From assembly GCF_008831285.2 (NCBI RefSeq), contig NC_045150.1, positions 2,432,001 to 2,492,000 of the forward strand: a stretch of DNA of 60,000 nt. The letters run 5' to 3'. Below, one piece after another: positions 38,735 to 50,048 of this stretch. Source of the DNA: Nymphaea colorata. Lineage: Eukaryota; Streptophyta; Magnoliopsida; Nymphaeales; Nymphaeaceae. Both the position numbers and the translations under genes were made by a program. Within the stretch, counting starts at the first letter, position 1; each line of letters begins with the position of its first letter. The notes beneath the pieces were generated by a model that made no database searches, was not told where the DNA came from, and worked only from the letters and a program-made list of their open reading frames with translations.

Positions 38735-38931
38735 CAGGGATGAAGCCAAAAAATTTTCATGAGGCAAACCGAATTAAAGTTTTTAAATTTTGACTAGGGC
38801 CGAACTATCATTTTTCAAAATTTCTATATAGAATGAATGAAATTTATTAAAATTTACATGTAAATTTAAAAAAGAGAACTTTTTTGAGGTGGGGCCAAGG
38901 TCCATACTATCCTACCTTGGCTCTACCCCTC
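38735..38931. mobile_element. hAT-type MITE (CAGGGATGAAGCC end)
   Basis: Starts CAGGGATGAAGCCA, has the core ATTTACATGTAAATTTAAAA and TTTTCAAAATTTCTATATAG, and ends TTGGCTCTACCCCTC. Its sequence closely follows 41888-42074. The flanks do not form a clear duplication. Confidence 0.72.
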
Positions 38932-38939
38932 GTTTGAAA

Positions 38940-40010
38940 GTAATCTGCCCAACCCAGCTAAGAATAGACATAATGAGATAAAATTGGTTTTTATGTCCCC
39001 CTAACAAACCCAGCTTTATAATGTAAAACCCACTTTGATTATGCATGTGTGTTATTTAGCACACGCTAAAGAGATCTAGACGAAGAGAATTCCTGATGTG
39101 CCGAAGGAACCCACTGCCTAGGTGAGAGGTCAAAGCATCCGAACTTCCCTCAATCCTCGGATTCAGACCTGTGTTAGGACATGGATGAACTTACGGTTAT
39201 TCCCTCCAACAGAAAGCAGTGTGTTACACCTTTTGCAATCGAGAAGGGTGGTGCTTACGAGAATCAAAGAAAGAGATAATTTTTTTTTATTAAAAAACAT
39301 CTAATTACACTTTTCTGACTCTCAAATCCTCTATTTGTATATGAAAGAACATGACTCTTATTCATAAGCTTTTGAGATGGAGATCACATTAAAAAGTATC
39401 TTGTACAGGAAAGAGTATTTAATGAATATGGGTTTCCATTCACTGATACTTTTAGAATCGTTGCTATAAGAGGACATGGAAGTGTTGCCAATCGCCTAAT
39501 CAGATTGCTTATGATAAAAAAACAAAGGTCTTCCTCTAATAAAGCTACATGATGTAATTCTGATTTTGAAACAGAATGATGAGAATGTAATTTATGTGTA
39601 ACATTTTTCTTCTTTGTTAAGGGAAATTCATTACACTCTAATATACAAGGGAAAAATAAGATGACTTCATGATTTCATGCTGTTTTTTGTTGTAACATTT
39701 ATGACAAAATTAAGCTCATCAAGATGTCGATAACAGTGTCATTGAAACTGCAGTCTCTGGCCAATGCCGAGATGACTAATACATGGCCTGTATATTCGTA
39801 TTTCTTTTAAATTATTTTAATGCATCTCAGCTTAGCAAAGTACATATGTGTATTGACAACATTATTCCATCAAAAACATCTTTTATAAATTAACTAGTGT
39901 CATTAGTTATTTCTATTAACCTAATTACTTGATAATGGCTTCTATTCTAAAATGAATTACCATTATATATGTTATTCATAGCCACGACTCTCTCTCTTTC
40001 TCTCTCTCTC
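38940..40010. other. Intergenic, no gene seen
   Basis: Mixed-composition sequence without supported frames or repeats. Confidence 0.5.
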
Positions 40011-40029
40011 TCTCTCACACACACACATC

Positions 40030-40165
40030 AACCAGTCTGTGGGCTGTAGCATAGCTGGTGGGACCTGTGGCGTGTACATAACCACCGTCTCCAGTTTGAT
40101 TCCCGAGAGTGTTATGTGTTGGTTGGCATTGATGAAAACAGACTTGCATTTAAGGACAAGGGTTG
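40030..40165 (+). mobile_element. SINE-like sequence with tRNA-type A and B boxes
   Basis: TAGCATAGCTGGTGGG (from 40048) fits the tRNA A box, and CAGTTTGATTCCCGAG (from about 40093) fits the B box, about 45 bases apart. This is the layout of a tRNA-derived SINE head. A (CT)n tract precedes it and a (CT)n(TA)n array follows. A poorer relative is at 55260-55330. Confidence 0.45.
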
Positions 40166-40189
40166 TGGTTCTCTCTCTCTTTCTATCTA

Positions 40190-40266
<77 letters not shown>
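40190..40266. repeat. (TA)n microsatellite
   Basis: More than 35 TA units after a short CT and CTAT run. The YIYIYI frames over it are artefacts. Confidence 0.97.
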
Positions 40267-40272
<6 letters not shown>

Positions 40273-40360
40273 TGGTATTGTATTTGGTGTCTTTGGCTGA
40301 TCTGTTGACTAATTTGAGAGAGTTCAGTTTTTCATGTTAATTTCAACATTCCCATACAAC

Positions 40361-40505
40361 TAAAGGTGGAGGTAGAATTTTTTCATAAAAAGAGCTTTAA
40401 AATTTTTATATAGAACAAAGTGAAACTTTCTAAAATTTACATATAAATTAAAAAAATTGAGGAGGGGCAAGGGCCCAAGCGGGCCCTACCTTAGCTTTGC
40501 ACCTG
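40361..40505. mobile_element. hAT-type MITE, diverged
   Basis: Core TCTAAAATTTACATATAAAT and right end CTTAGCTTTGCACCTG. The flanks CATACAAC (40353-40360) and CATACAAT (40506-40513) match at 7 of 8 bases. Confidence 0.7.
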
Positions 40506-40513
40506 CATACAAT

Positions 40514-41240
40514 CAAAGCATGAGAAGACAAGCAAATGTAAGAGAAGCCGAAAAGCAGGTAGGAAAAAAATTCACCAAACTTTAATGCAGATAAAGAGTT
40601 TTACAGTTCCAGTCAAACATGGCTATGCATGCATGAAAATTAAGGTCTAACATTCATTTCATTAACTAAAACCATGCAGCCGATTCTTTACGTGAGATAT
40701 ATTTTCCACACCAAGTCTCGTGTCCTTGAAAAGTTGCATTCTGGAGTAAAGAAAATTTACTTTTCCAATGTTGAAATCGTCTGTACTTTACATGGTTTCA
40801 AACTTCTACTTGTCATGTTTACAGAAAGTGATCTTGAAAATCTTTTGAAAATGATGGAACTTCTTCTAGAACATTAAAGAGAGCATTACTTTTCATAGAA
40901 ATGGTTTTCTTTCTTCGATCATGATATGATTTGAACAAAGATAAGTCTATTCATGAATCTTCGAGAACGTTCAAGCCTTGTTGATCTGGGGTAGCTGATG
41001 TCAAAAGTAAGAAATATGGCACCTTTTTTGTGATTTTTTTCAAACTTCAATAGAAGCTTACCTCCAAAGTAAACTATTAAACTGTTGTTAATTCTGCAAG
41101 TGCAATATATTTTACTTTCAACATTACTTCACCTTTTTGACATCAATCTTATTGTCATGGAAATTAACTTAGATGTGATGTGTATTTCCAGACAAAAGCT
41201 CGAAAGAATTCAACAATTAACTACTGCACATGAATTCATA
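40514..41240. other. Intergenic, no gene seen
   Basis: A plus-strand frame at 40674-40877 has no recognisable features. Nothing else is supported. Confidence 0.45.
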
Positions 41241-41377
41241 TTGACCGATTCTTAGGGGCGGTTGGATCTGATCTGAGATCCATGCTGGGAAAGATCCATT
41301 GTTTGGATCTGATCTGTGATCAATTTTATGGGGGAGATCCATATTTGAAATCCAATAAGTGAAGGTGCATCGTTTGC

Positions 41378-41526
41378 GTCAGTGAAGGTACCCCTTTCAT
41401 TGCCTCATTTTGCCATTGAATTACCAGTAGCGTGACCTTTTCAGTGAGGGCTAATAAAGTTTGTATTGACACTTTTTCCCTCTTTACTGACGTTATTTTT
41501 TCTCGTCCGTAAAGTCTCTTGCAGTG
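41378..41526 (-). mobile_element. CACTA-like terminal fragment
   Basis: The minus strand begins CACTGCAAGAGACTTTACGG, followed by ACGAGAAAAAATAACGTCAG. A CACT start with CAAGA resembles the CACTA-superfamily end (CACTACAAGAAA). A weaker match is at about 57110-57155. The opposite end was not located. Confidence 0.45.
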
Positions 41527-41559
41527 ACCTTGGATCTCTAAGGTGGCCCATATGAAACC

Positions 41560-41840
41560 CGAGGACAGTCGGGTTTTTCACTTCCTTTTACTGAATCCGG
41601 TTTTGTCGAAATTGGGTTTTCCTCAAACGCGCTTTTGATGGCACCCAAACACTCCAAAAGCTTAGTTTTGAAGAGAACATTAGGTTTCGCCTCTAAATAA
41701 TGTAAAATGTCACCTTCTTGCTTGTTAGATCTGCAAAATAAAGGTGAATGGCAGGGTGGTTGCTCTACCTTTGCTAAAGGTTGTTGGTTAGTCTCAAATT
41801 TGACCACAAATTGTCCAAATTTTGACATTCCTTTTCTATT
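41560..41840. repeat. Relic of the Tourist-like family
   Basis: 41590-41700 follows the right half of the MITE at 51530: TTTTGATGGCACCCAAACAC against TTTTAATGGCATCCAAACAT, then GTTTTGAAGAGAACATTAGG against GTTTTGGAGCAGAACTAGG. The ends are lost. Confidence 0.5.
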
Positions 41841-41887
41841 CAAAATTGCTTTTGAAGTTTTGCTTTTTTGACCACAGCCTTTGCAAC

Positions 41888-42074
41888 CAAGGGTGAAGCC
41901 AGAAATTTTTCATGAGGGAGACCGAATTAAAGTTTCTAAATTCTGACTATGGCTGAAATATCATTTTTCAAAATTTTTATATAAAACAAGTGAAATTTTC
42001 TAAAATTTACATGTAATTTAAAAAAAAAACAAATTTAAAGTGGGGCCAGAGCCCATCCCTTGGCTGTGCCCCTG
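41888..42074. mobile_element. hAT-type MITE with exact 8-bp target duplication
   Basis: TTTGCAAC flanks it exactly on both sides (41880-41887 and 42075-42082). It starts CAAGGGTGAAGCCAGAAATT and ends CTTGGCTGTGCCCCTG. The core ATTTACATGTAATTTAAAA is shared with 38735, 40361, 43631 and 47721. Confidence 0.9.
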
Positions 42075-42082
42075 TTTGCAAC

Positions 42083-43630
42083 TAAGCTTTGGAGAAATAA
42101 GCTTCCATTGTTACTTTTCATGAGAAAAGCTTCACCCTATTTCTTATCGTGACTCGGCGAATGATGATTTGGGTCGTGTTAGCTATTGTTTATGAAAGCA
42201 AAACTATATATAACTGGTCATTTAAACATAAAAAGGTTATAAAATGACTTGATCACATGTATTACTCAGAAATAAACTAACTCAACATCAAGTAAGTAAC
42301 AATTAAGTCTACTCATATGATAATAAGAAACGGACAACTGCTGCTATTCGTAGTTGCAACTTTAGGCATAACTGAGCAGTAAATATCAATATATCAATGA
42401 ACACTCGCCATGAAATAAACATTAAAATTAATATATTCAACCTTTACAGCTATCCAATGTCAACAAGCTAAACATGCAATGTATATGATGATCTAAAACC
42501 AGAATTTCAGACGATAAGATCCAAGTGATTTAAAAATCAAAATAAGTAGATAACCATAGATGAAGTAAAGCCTAATCAGCTTTAGTTTTTCATTTGCAAT
42601 AAGCAAATGTAATAAATAAGCTATAATTCTAAAACTCCATGTCCCAATACAAGTTAGAAGATTATGTTAAAAATTAAGTAGTGAGTAACCAACCCCTTGT
42701 TGATTGTATAATATAAAGTTTGTCGTTAAATTGCGGAGTCGAATGAGTTTTGGAGGAATCAAACCGAGTTTCAGCTGAGTCAAACTGAGTTCCGGCCTAA
42801 CTTGGCCGACTCACGGCCAAGTCTGGCAGGGTTTTGACTGTAAATGAGTTTGCTTACTAGGTTGACCCGGTATGAGACCAAATCAAACCTCATCAATCGA
42901 GTCAAGGCGAGCTCTAAGACACTGCACCTAGCAAATAGCAGGTTGAGCTCTTTGAGTGCAATCTCCTATTAGACATAAAATTTAAACTTAGGTATGAACT
43001 TGACTTGGTTTCGGACTTGAACTTCGGCCCGCCTCTTTCTTCAATCTGATTTCATTTGATCTGTGATTAGACCAACTTAATTTGGTGGAACCTTAGCGAT
43101 CCTATATCTGAATTATGCAGTCATTTCTCTTCATGTCTGTCAATGTTTCTAAACTTTTTTTACTTCAAATTTGATCTCCATTTATCTGTTTATTGTTTGG
43201 AAGTTCTCAAAAGAAAGGAATTTGTTTGGCATACTTTTTTTGTAAACCTTTAAGCAGCTAAAATGATACAAATACAATTTAGTTATAGAGGATAATATGG
43301 AAAAAAAGTTGAAGATAATGTTTTTAGTTTATCAGGTTAAGGAAAGTTTATCAAGTCTTATTTGACAATTTAAGAAAAATATAGTTTTTATTAAAAAAAA
43401 TCAAAAAATATTATTGGTCTACGTTTACAACTATAGATAAAGCTAAACATCAACATGGAAATTTTGTTTAAAGAATACTTAACATTTCTAAGAGTAAAGG
43501 CATGAAGGTTTCACGTAGTGTGTTGTGCATGTACGTCCAACCACTTTAGTGTGTTGTTAGGATCGGTTGCTAAATGAACCGCTCGATTGACTAATTCAAT
43601 GAATCGGTCGGTTGACTAATTCAGTTGGAT
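42083..43630. other. Intergenic, no gene seen; GAGTC-rich stretch at 42730-43020
   Basis: 42730-43020 has GAGTTTCAGCTGAGTCAAAC-type words like another decayed dispersed repeat (compare 48300-48700). Coding signal is absent. Confidence 0.45.
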
Positions 43631-43786
43631 ACAGGGACGTAGGGCTTACATGGCCCTGCCCCACTGTAAAAAAAAAAATTATATGTAAATTTTAAAAAAT
43701 TTCACTTGTTTTATATAAAAATTTTGAAAAATAATATTTTGGTCGTAATCAAAATTTAGAAACTTTAATTCGGCCTCCTCTTCATG
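43631..43786. mobile_element. hAT-type MITE, right end decayed
   Basis: Starts CAGGGACGTAGGGC, has ATGTAAATTTTAAAAAATTT and TTTAATTCGGCC. The flanks GTTGGATA (43623-43630) and ATTGGATA (43787-43794) match at 7 of 8 bases. Confidence 0.72.
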
Positions 43787-43794
43787 ATTGGATA

Positions 43795-44405
43795 GGTTGA
43801 GAATCAGTCAGATATTTAAAACTCATTCTTTAATACATAAATAAATAAAGAGCAAAAGACAATAAAATTTTGAAAATTTCAAAATATTCTTTAAAATTAG
43901 TTAAACATTGACATGTGGTAGTATTGAATAGTCCACAAAAATCTACATTTGACGATTCGTGCCTATTCGGGCTGATTCCGATACAACTGATTTGAATAGC
44001 TTTATATTTCGTTTCATTTGAAGCTCAAGGTTTCATCGAATAGATGTTTTGGGGACATAACATTTAACAAACCAACCAAAGTTTATTTCTCATCAACTAC
44101 CAACTCAACAACCATCCAATTAATTTTATATCTAATTAGTCTTGTTCATCCATAGTAGAAAATAGTTCTAGAGATATCTTCTTTTCTTTAATAATAAAAA
44201 AGCCCTACTAATGTTGCCCACGAAACACACGAATGAAAAGTATAGAGAGAGACAAAGAGAGATCTTTCTTTCGTTCATTAGATTGATGAAAAATAAAAAA
44301 TCAATGTTGTTCTATAAATCAATTGCTAAATTAAGGCGCTATAAGCCGTTGCCGGAACTATAAACTGTCGTTATACCATAACCATTGCAACACCATAAAT
44401 AGTAG
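43795..44405. other. Intergenic, no gene seen
   Basis: AT-rich sequence with no supported element. Confidence 0.45.
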
Positions 44406-44414
44406 CTAATAATA

Positions 44415-44870
44415 CTAGGGATGAACACCAGCCGAGTCGATCTCGAGTTCAGTCAGCTCGAGCTTGGCTTGAGCATGGAAATAGCTTGATGGATGCAACT
44501 CGGGCTCGACTCGGCAGTTACGAGTTGAGCTCCAACTCGACTCGATTAAGGCTCGATAAACTCATTTAAATGGAATTGATATTCATCGTTACATGTTGAG
44601 CTCAAGTTCGACTCGATTAAAGCTCGACAAACTCATAAACTCGTTTGAATATATCGACTTGATTAAGGCTCGACAAACTTGATTAAGGTTCGAGCTCGAC
44701 TTGATAGTTATGTGTTGAGCTCAAACTCAACTCGATTATTTGAACAAGCTGACTTATGAACTAGAACTCGACTCATTAAGTAAATGACTTGGCTCGAACT
44801 CATTCACGAGCCGAGCTTTAATGAGTCGAGCTCGAGCCATGTGGAGGCAACTGCCCACACAACTAATTGA
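44415..44870. repeat. GAGTCGAG/GCTCGACTCG dispersed repeat ending in a MITE fragment
   Basis: Starts TAGGGATGAACACCAGCCGA and consists of GAGCTCGAGC and CTCGACTCGATTAAGGCTCG variants. 44838-44870 (ATGTGGAGGCAACTGCCCAC) matches the interior of the MITEs at 17039 and 56149, so the repeat runs into a truncated MITE. Confidence 0.6.
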
Positions 44871-44879
44871 ACATACCAA

Positions 44880-45600
44880 GTAAATACTTTACACATATAA
44901 TGTTGAGTGAATGGAATCAACTTTTTCCATAATAAACTTCCAATTCCAATGCACGAGCAAGCAGTTTCATTTTAAATTTTATAATCATCAAGCCTCAAAA
45001 AACATCATGTTTTCGATTCCAAAACAAGAAAAGGATTCAAACTATTGGTTCGTAAGCAATGGGGCATGCATGATGAACACATTTAGAATGTCGATATTCC
45101 AAAAAGGGGCCTCACGCGCACAGCTCGTACATAATAAATAATAATGTCTTTTTGGATGCTTTTTTTGACTGACCCTACCCTCCACTATTGATGGTGCATG
45201 GTTATTCATATATATTAAATTATACAATAAATTTGATAATGTGAGTGCCCTTTAGTCATATTTAAATGTGGACTCTTTAATTTGGATGCAAACATAATGT
45301 GAACTGGAAATATTCTGCCCCCGGTGGTCAAATAAAACGCAATTGTTGATATGAAACTCCATTAATCTTTGACAACCAGTTTTTTTTTTATCTAATTTTT
45401 TAGAGAAAACATTTAAAAAAAAATAATAGACGGTGAGATACGACCACCAAGAGGTCAAAAAGCACAGGGAAGCATGCAAGGAAGATAGAATGCCTGGGCC
45501 CGAGCATTCAAACTGAATGTTCGGGTACCTAATGGCAAAATTGCCCTCACCTAAAGTAATGGGAATGCTCTCAATAAGGATGGTATTCTTAACATATGGA
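44880..45600. other. Intergenic, no gene seen
   Basis: Overlapping short frames on both strands have no family signature. Confidence 0.45.
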
Positions 45601-46010
45601 TGTTCACATATTCTTCGAATGTTGATTACCAAATTCGAATCTGAATCCAAATTCACATTCTAGATCATTCGCAGTGGATCCAATTTTTTATATACACATC
45701 CGAAAATGAATCTCTTCTAAAAAGGATCCAAACCGCATTACAGCATGTTAAGAATCTATTTTCAAAATATGTGAACATTGGATATCTGATATTATTTAAA
45801 ATGAAATTCTATCCTAATCCGACTTAGCATCCCATCGGATATTTATTCAAAACTGAATCTCAATCCATATGGACATATCTGATCCGATGTCTGGATCCCA
45901 TCCAATTTCTTCATCAGAAGAAATTAACATTTTTTCCATATTGGATATCTTTTTAAAAGCAATACTTTGGTCAAATAACATATGCAAATCAGATTTATTA
46001 ACATTCAAAC
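45600..46010. repeat. GGATCGGATTCGGAT-type repeat, diverged
   Basis: CGAATCTGAATCCAAATTC, ATCCGAAAATGAATC and TCCGACTTAGCATCC words, as in the copies at 3127 and 16600. Confidence 0.55.
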
Positions 46011-46739
46011 ATATCTTCAATAGCAAAAACTACCAACGCGCAAAATAGATTCATGAAACACTTATTCTAGTGTCTGATGATATGAAACACTCACATGTTC
46101 TTCCAACTATCAAACGACCCCTTATAGATCCGACTATGTTTGTATGCTCTGCTTCTGCAACATGTTCAACACATCAAATGGGACATTTTCTTATCTCCAT
46201 ATGTGTAGAAGATTCACAATTTTTATCTAGGGAAAATCTGCTCTTTGGGATTGAAGCTGATTACAGGTTAGACCCCTCTAACACAAGAAATGACCATAAT
46301 ACCCTTGTAGGTAGACACCATCTTACAAGGACAAAGTGAAAAAGAAATGTTTCAAAAAGATGCAAGTGCCCCTACTCGCAAATGGTAGTATATGGGTTAT
46401 GTGCTCGCCCCCGAACATGGACCATGCCCTCAGAATTCATGCTCGATTACGCAGGTGTTTTGAAGAAATTACACACGAATCGTGAACCCTTCCATAAGTT
46501 TGAGGATAGTAGCAAATGCCTTGTGCATTTTTTGTATTCTACTAGATCATGCCCAGCAGATGCATCTCAGTCAGCAATGCATGCTGTAGGTATATTGTTT
46601 CTCACATTAACAACCCCATATGCTACTATAAAATTTAAAGGCCAGTATATCTTCATTGCATATATTACATGAAGAATCTTGGAGTGTTAAAATATTATTT
46701 TGGAATTTAGATGGCATGGTATGCTTTTGGCATACATAT
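46011..46739. other. No recognisable gene
   Basis: Plus-strand frames at 46070-46339 and 46382-46672 together cover most of the stretch, but I recognise no domain. It lies between two repeat blocks and upstream of the copia relic on the same strand, so it may be decayed element sequence. Confidence 0.35.
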
Positions 46740-47060
46740 TTCACCATAAGAATGTTATATATATCCAATTTGGACAGGATATCCGACTGAACAGTTTTTG
46801 AAAAATCAGATATGGAAAAAAGTTTAATATCCAATTAAGAAATTGGATCAAATTGAGATTTAAGAAATAATATTCGATCGGATTCACATTCATATATACA
46901 TAATTATTTGATCGGATTTAGTTTTAAACAAATATCCTATATCCAACGCTCTTACAATTTGAAAAATGGCTAGATTCGGTTCCAAATTCAAATTCAAATG
47001 TGAGTGTAAAAAGTGAATTCAGATTGTATAATCAGACTTCAAATTCAGATACAAATATAA
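46740..47060. repeat. GGATCGGATTCGGAT-type repeat, diverged
   Basis: TATCCAATTTGGACAGGATATC, TCGATCGGATTCACATTC and GATTCGGTTCCAAATTC words of the same family. Confidence 0.5.
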
Positions 47061-47129
47061 CTTTTCTTTGTTCATGTTTGAATCCAAATATGAGAATACC
47101 AAAAAAATGGATTTGGTTAAGAGTATAAT

Positions 47130-48195
47130 CGATTTGAATATGACCCATTGGCATTCTTATTTCACAATAAAGATGACCGTAGACATAAAAGAAGACGTAA
47201 TGGGCCTAAAGCGAAGCAACTTAGTTGAAACTCCCATGGATCAACAGCATGACTTCACAAATGATGATGGTGAACTTTTTGGTAGTCTCTAGTTCATATC
47301 AACATTTACTTGTTTGCTGATCAATTTGTTTTAGCATTATTGATAATCTTGACACTCAATTTTTGTTATATTTAGATTCTGGAGTAGGTAGATTAATTAT
47401 TCAGATGATAGAGCTACTGGTAAGTATATTATTCTAGAGTCTAGACTAGTAGATTAATTAATCTTCAAGTTGTGGTTTGGAGCTGTTAAGTATCTTTAGG
47501 TCAATTCAGGATAGGAAATACTCTTTTCCAGTCAATAAAATGTACAAATACTTACCTAATTTTGTGATTTTTGATTGGGTGGCATGTCCTTAAACATGAA
47601 GGTTAATCACTAGGTATTTCATATTGTTAGAATCAAATCCCATCATATTAAACACAAAGGGACAAACTATGGTTTCTCCTTGCTCTATCAGTCAAAATAT
47701 TGTACTATGGCCAACATGATCAAGGGCGGAGTAAGGGGAGCGGCAGGGGCCATGCCCAACAAAAAATAAAAAATAAAAATTTACATGTAACTTTTAAAAA
47801 GTTTCATTTATCATATACAAAAATTTTGAAAATTTATATTTTGGCTCTTGTTAAAATTTTCATGAAAAAAATCTATCTCCACCTTTGAATATGATCCACA
47901 AAGTTTATCATTAAAGTTTCTTCGCATTGATCTCCATTCTACATTCATCACTTGTTATTCTCTTTTATGACAGTCAAGTTGCACTTCATATTATAGTTAC
48001 TGTTCTATGAGAAGTAATGTGTGATTATATTTCTAGTGGGCTAATTTTGACATGCTATATCAAGAGGAAGGATTAAAATTTTAAATTGCTAAACAGTACA
48101 CTGAAGCACATGTCGAGACATTTTTCAATACCAAGTAAAAGCTGGGTATGCAACTTGTATTCACTGGTTTGAGGGGGTATTTGAGTTGAAAATTG
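47130..48195 (+). mobile_element. Decayed Ty1-copia relic (RT/RNase H end), cut by a MITE
   Basis: Plus strand: SNLVETPMDQQHDF (compare CKPIDTPMDPNHKL) at about 47210-47255, then after the MITE at 47721-47887, DSQVALHII, then SSGLILTCYI, then CNLYSLV. These match the copia RNase H end DNQAALHIA, GLIKT.YV and NIYSPAWGG. Stops and frameshifts are frequent. It is a different element from the one at 7456-12556 and lies on the other strand. LTRs were not found. Confidence 0.6.
47721..47887. mobile_element. hAT-type MITE inside the copia relic
   Basis: Starts CAAGGGCGGAGTAAGG and ends ATCTATCTCCACCTTTG. The flanks AACATGAT (47713-47720) and AATATGAT (47888-47895) match at 7 of 8 bases. The core is ATTTACATGTAACTTTTAAA. 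Confidence 0.78.
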
Positions 48196-48299
48196 AAAAA
48201 TGATATGGCAACAGCAATATTTATGGTAATCTTTTCCTTATTCATGCAATAATTGACTACCCTCGATTATCATCTTTAGTTTGGAGTAACCATTTTATG

Positions 48300-48706
48300 C
48301 ATAGTTGGCAAACCCTGAACTTAGACTCAGATAGTCCAAAGACTGGGTCACCGGGTCAGAGAGCTGACTCTATGACTTGGCTAGGTTAGGTTATAAATTT
48401 TCATGGTGCATTTCTATTACAAATAGATGAAGGAGGTAAAGTTTTATATATTAATGTTTCATTTTTTTCATCAAATAAAACTGAATAACATGTAATATGA
48501 GTATTTGGGTGTATTTAGTAAAGGTTGTGATATTTCACAATTTCAAAAAATGACAAACTTCAATGTTCAAAAATGTCTGGCACATAAGAACATGTAATTA
48601 GTTGATGACTAGTTGAACCAACATCCCTGACTCACCACCCAGTAAATGGATTATTCTATCCAACTCGGGTGAATTGTGACTCAGGTCAGCATGGTTGCTA
48701 ACCATG
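48300..48706. repeat. GACTCAG/GGGTCA-rich repeat with inverse ends, tentative
   Basis: The left end AGTTGGCAAACCCTGAACTT and the right end GTCAGCATGGTTGCTAACC are loosely inverse; ACTGGGTCACCGGGTCAGAG and CTGACTCACCACCCAG lie just inside. No target duplication was found. Confidence 0.35.
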
Positions 48707-49744
48707 ATTTTAGGGTTCTTACCTTTTCCATTTGGATACAACTGTAAAAGTTACCTGTTCATTGTGTTAGGCAAAACTTATGCCTATCATTTGTTACTTA
48801 TGGTATGTAAGGTCAAAAGCTTAATGAAAATTAGAATTGGTTTCCACCATTTCAGCAAAATTAAAGTTTCAGACACATTGGCTCTAATTGTTTGCAGGAG
48901 TTTTCTTCTTCTCAATGCAACTTTTTTTGAGAGATTGGGCTCCCTATCTTTTTGTTGCCATAAAGAATAAGGAGCTACCAAAAAAAAAAAAAAAACCCTT
49001 CAAGAAAGTCTACACATCAGGTGAAAAAGTCCCAATTATGTAGCCAGAGGAGAATTCCTCACATGAAAGGAATTTATAGAAATAAAAACACAAATACCAC
49101 AATTTGCAATGCATGATTACAGTAATTGAAAATGACTCTGCCAATGCTTCTAAGTAGATAGGACCTACCGATGAGTGCTCATTATGCAGCCTTACAACCT
49201 TTCTCAACAGTCTACACCGTTTGAAAGGACTTCTCTGCTCTAAACAGTTTTCTTCTTTCAAAAGCTATACGTTATACAAGTTCAACAACTTCCCATATCT
49301 CTCTTTTCCTTGAATGTCAAATGCCTACTCATTGGCATTTAAACACAAATGCGATGGAAAGCATTGTTATATATTATCTTTTGTACCTGTAATTTTTAAG
49401 AAATAACTTATAAATATAAGTAAATAATTATCTTTGTTAACATTTAAGCTTAGAAGTGCTACTTTCTAGTGGAAAAGACCATTGTTTAGAACCCATTTAG
49501 TAGAAGGAACAATTCATAATTGTTTGATAAATACGCCTCAAGGATGGACATATTCATTAAACACCTATTCAATGAATCAGACCAATTTTTTGAGCATGCT
49601 TGTGGAATAATTACAAACTGTTTTCATTGCCAAACAACCCTTTAATGTCCACTAAATACTGTAATATATGACATACATTTCACTTTAACAAGTGAATTAT
49701 TCTAGAAATGAGAACTTGTCTATACTTAATTGATCTAAAAACTG
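48707..49744. other. No clear gene; a few exon-like minus-strand pieces
   Basis: Minus-strand pieces such as KRCRLLRKVVRLHNEHSS followed by a GTAGGT donor (about 49226-49168) look like former exons but are unrecognised. They may belong with the relic at 49745-50048. A MITE-like relic lies at 49545-49640. Confidence 0.3.
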
Positions 49745-50048
49745 CAAGCGTGAAATAGGTTCAATGGCTCGGTCTATCCACATGGCAACTGCAAAGTCAC
49801 AACCAAATGCAGTCTCACATGGGGTGGATGATTCCTCAACATCAACAGCAGCATATAACAAATTATTTTGAGTCACAAGACACTTCCTGTAGTCGTATTG
49901 GATTGGGGAGTCTTTATCAATTACATCTAGATCAACATTGACAACAGCAAAGTTCAGTTTGGAAGAACACTCTTGATTTTATTCCCATAAATGTTGGGCC
50001 TTTGTCCTCTTCGTCAACAAAAGCATCAAACCCAGATTCCAAGAAGTT
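49745..50048 (-). pseudogene. Unrecognised coding relic
   Basis: On the minus strand NFLESGFDAFVDEEDKGPTF continues to about 49970; then, one frame over, about 74 codons are open, including VVNVDLDVIDKDSPIQYDYR, LLYAAVDVEESSTPCE and FAVAMWIDRAIEP. Two adjoining frames with balanced, non-repetitive composition and a single frameshift point to a decayed gene exon. I cannot name the family. An open frame at 50581-50360 (FAKHYRSVFSKLKETIEDEI) lies just upstream on the same strand and could be another part. Confidence 0.45.

Noticed and set aside
41538-41843. 101-codon minus-strand frame
   Set aside because: It lies across a relic of the Tourist-like family (compare 51720-51790), so it is transposon sequence, not a gene.
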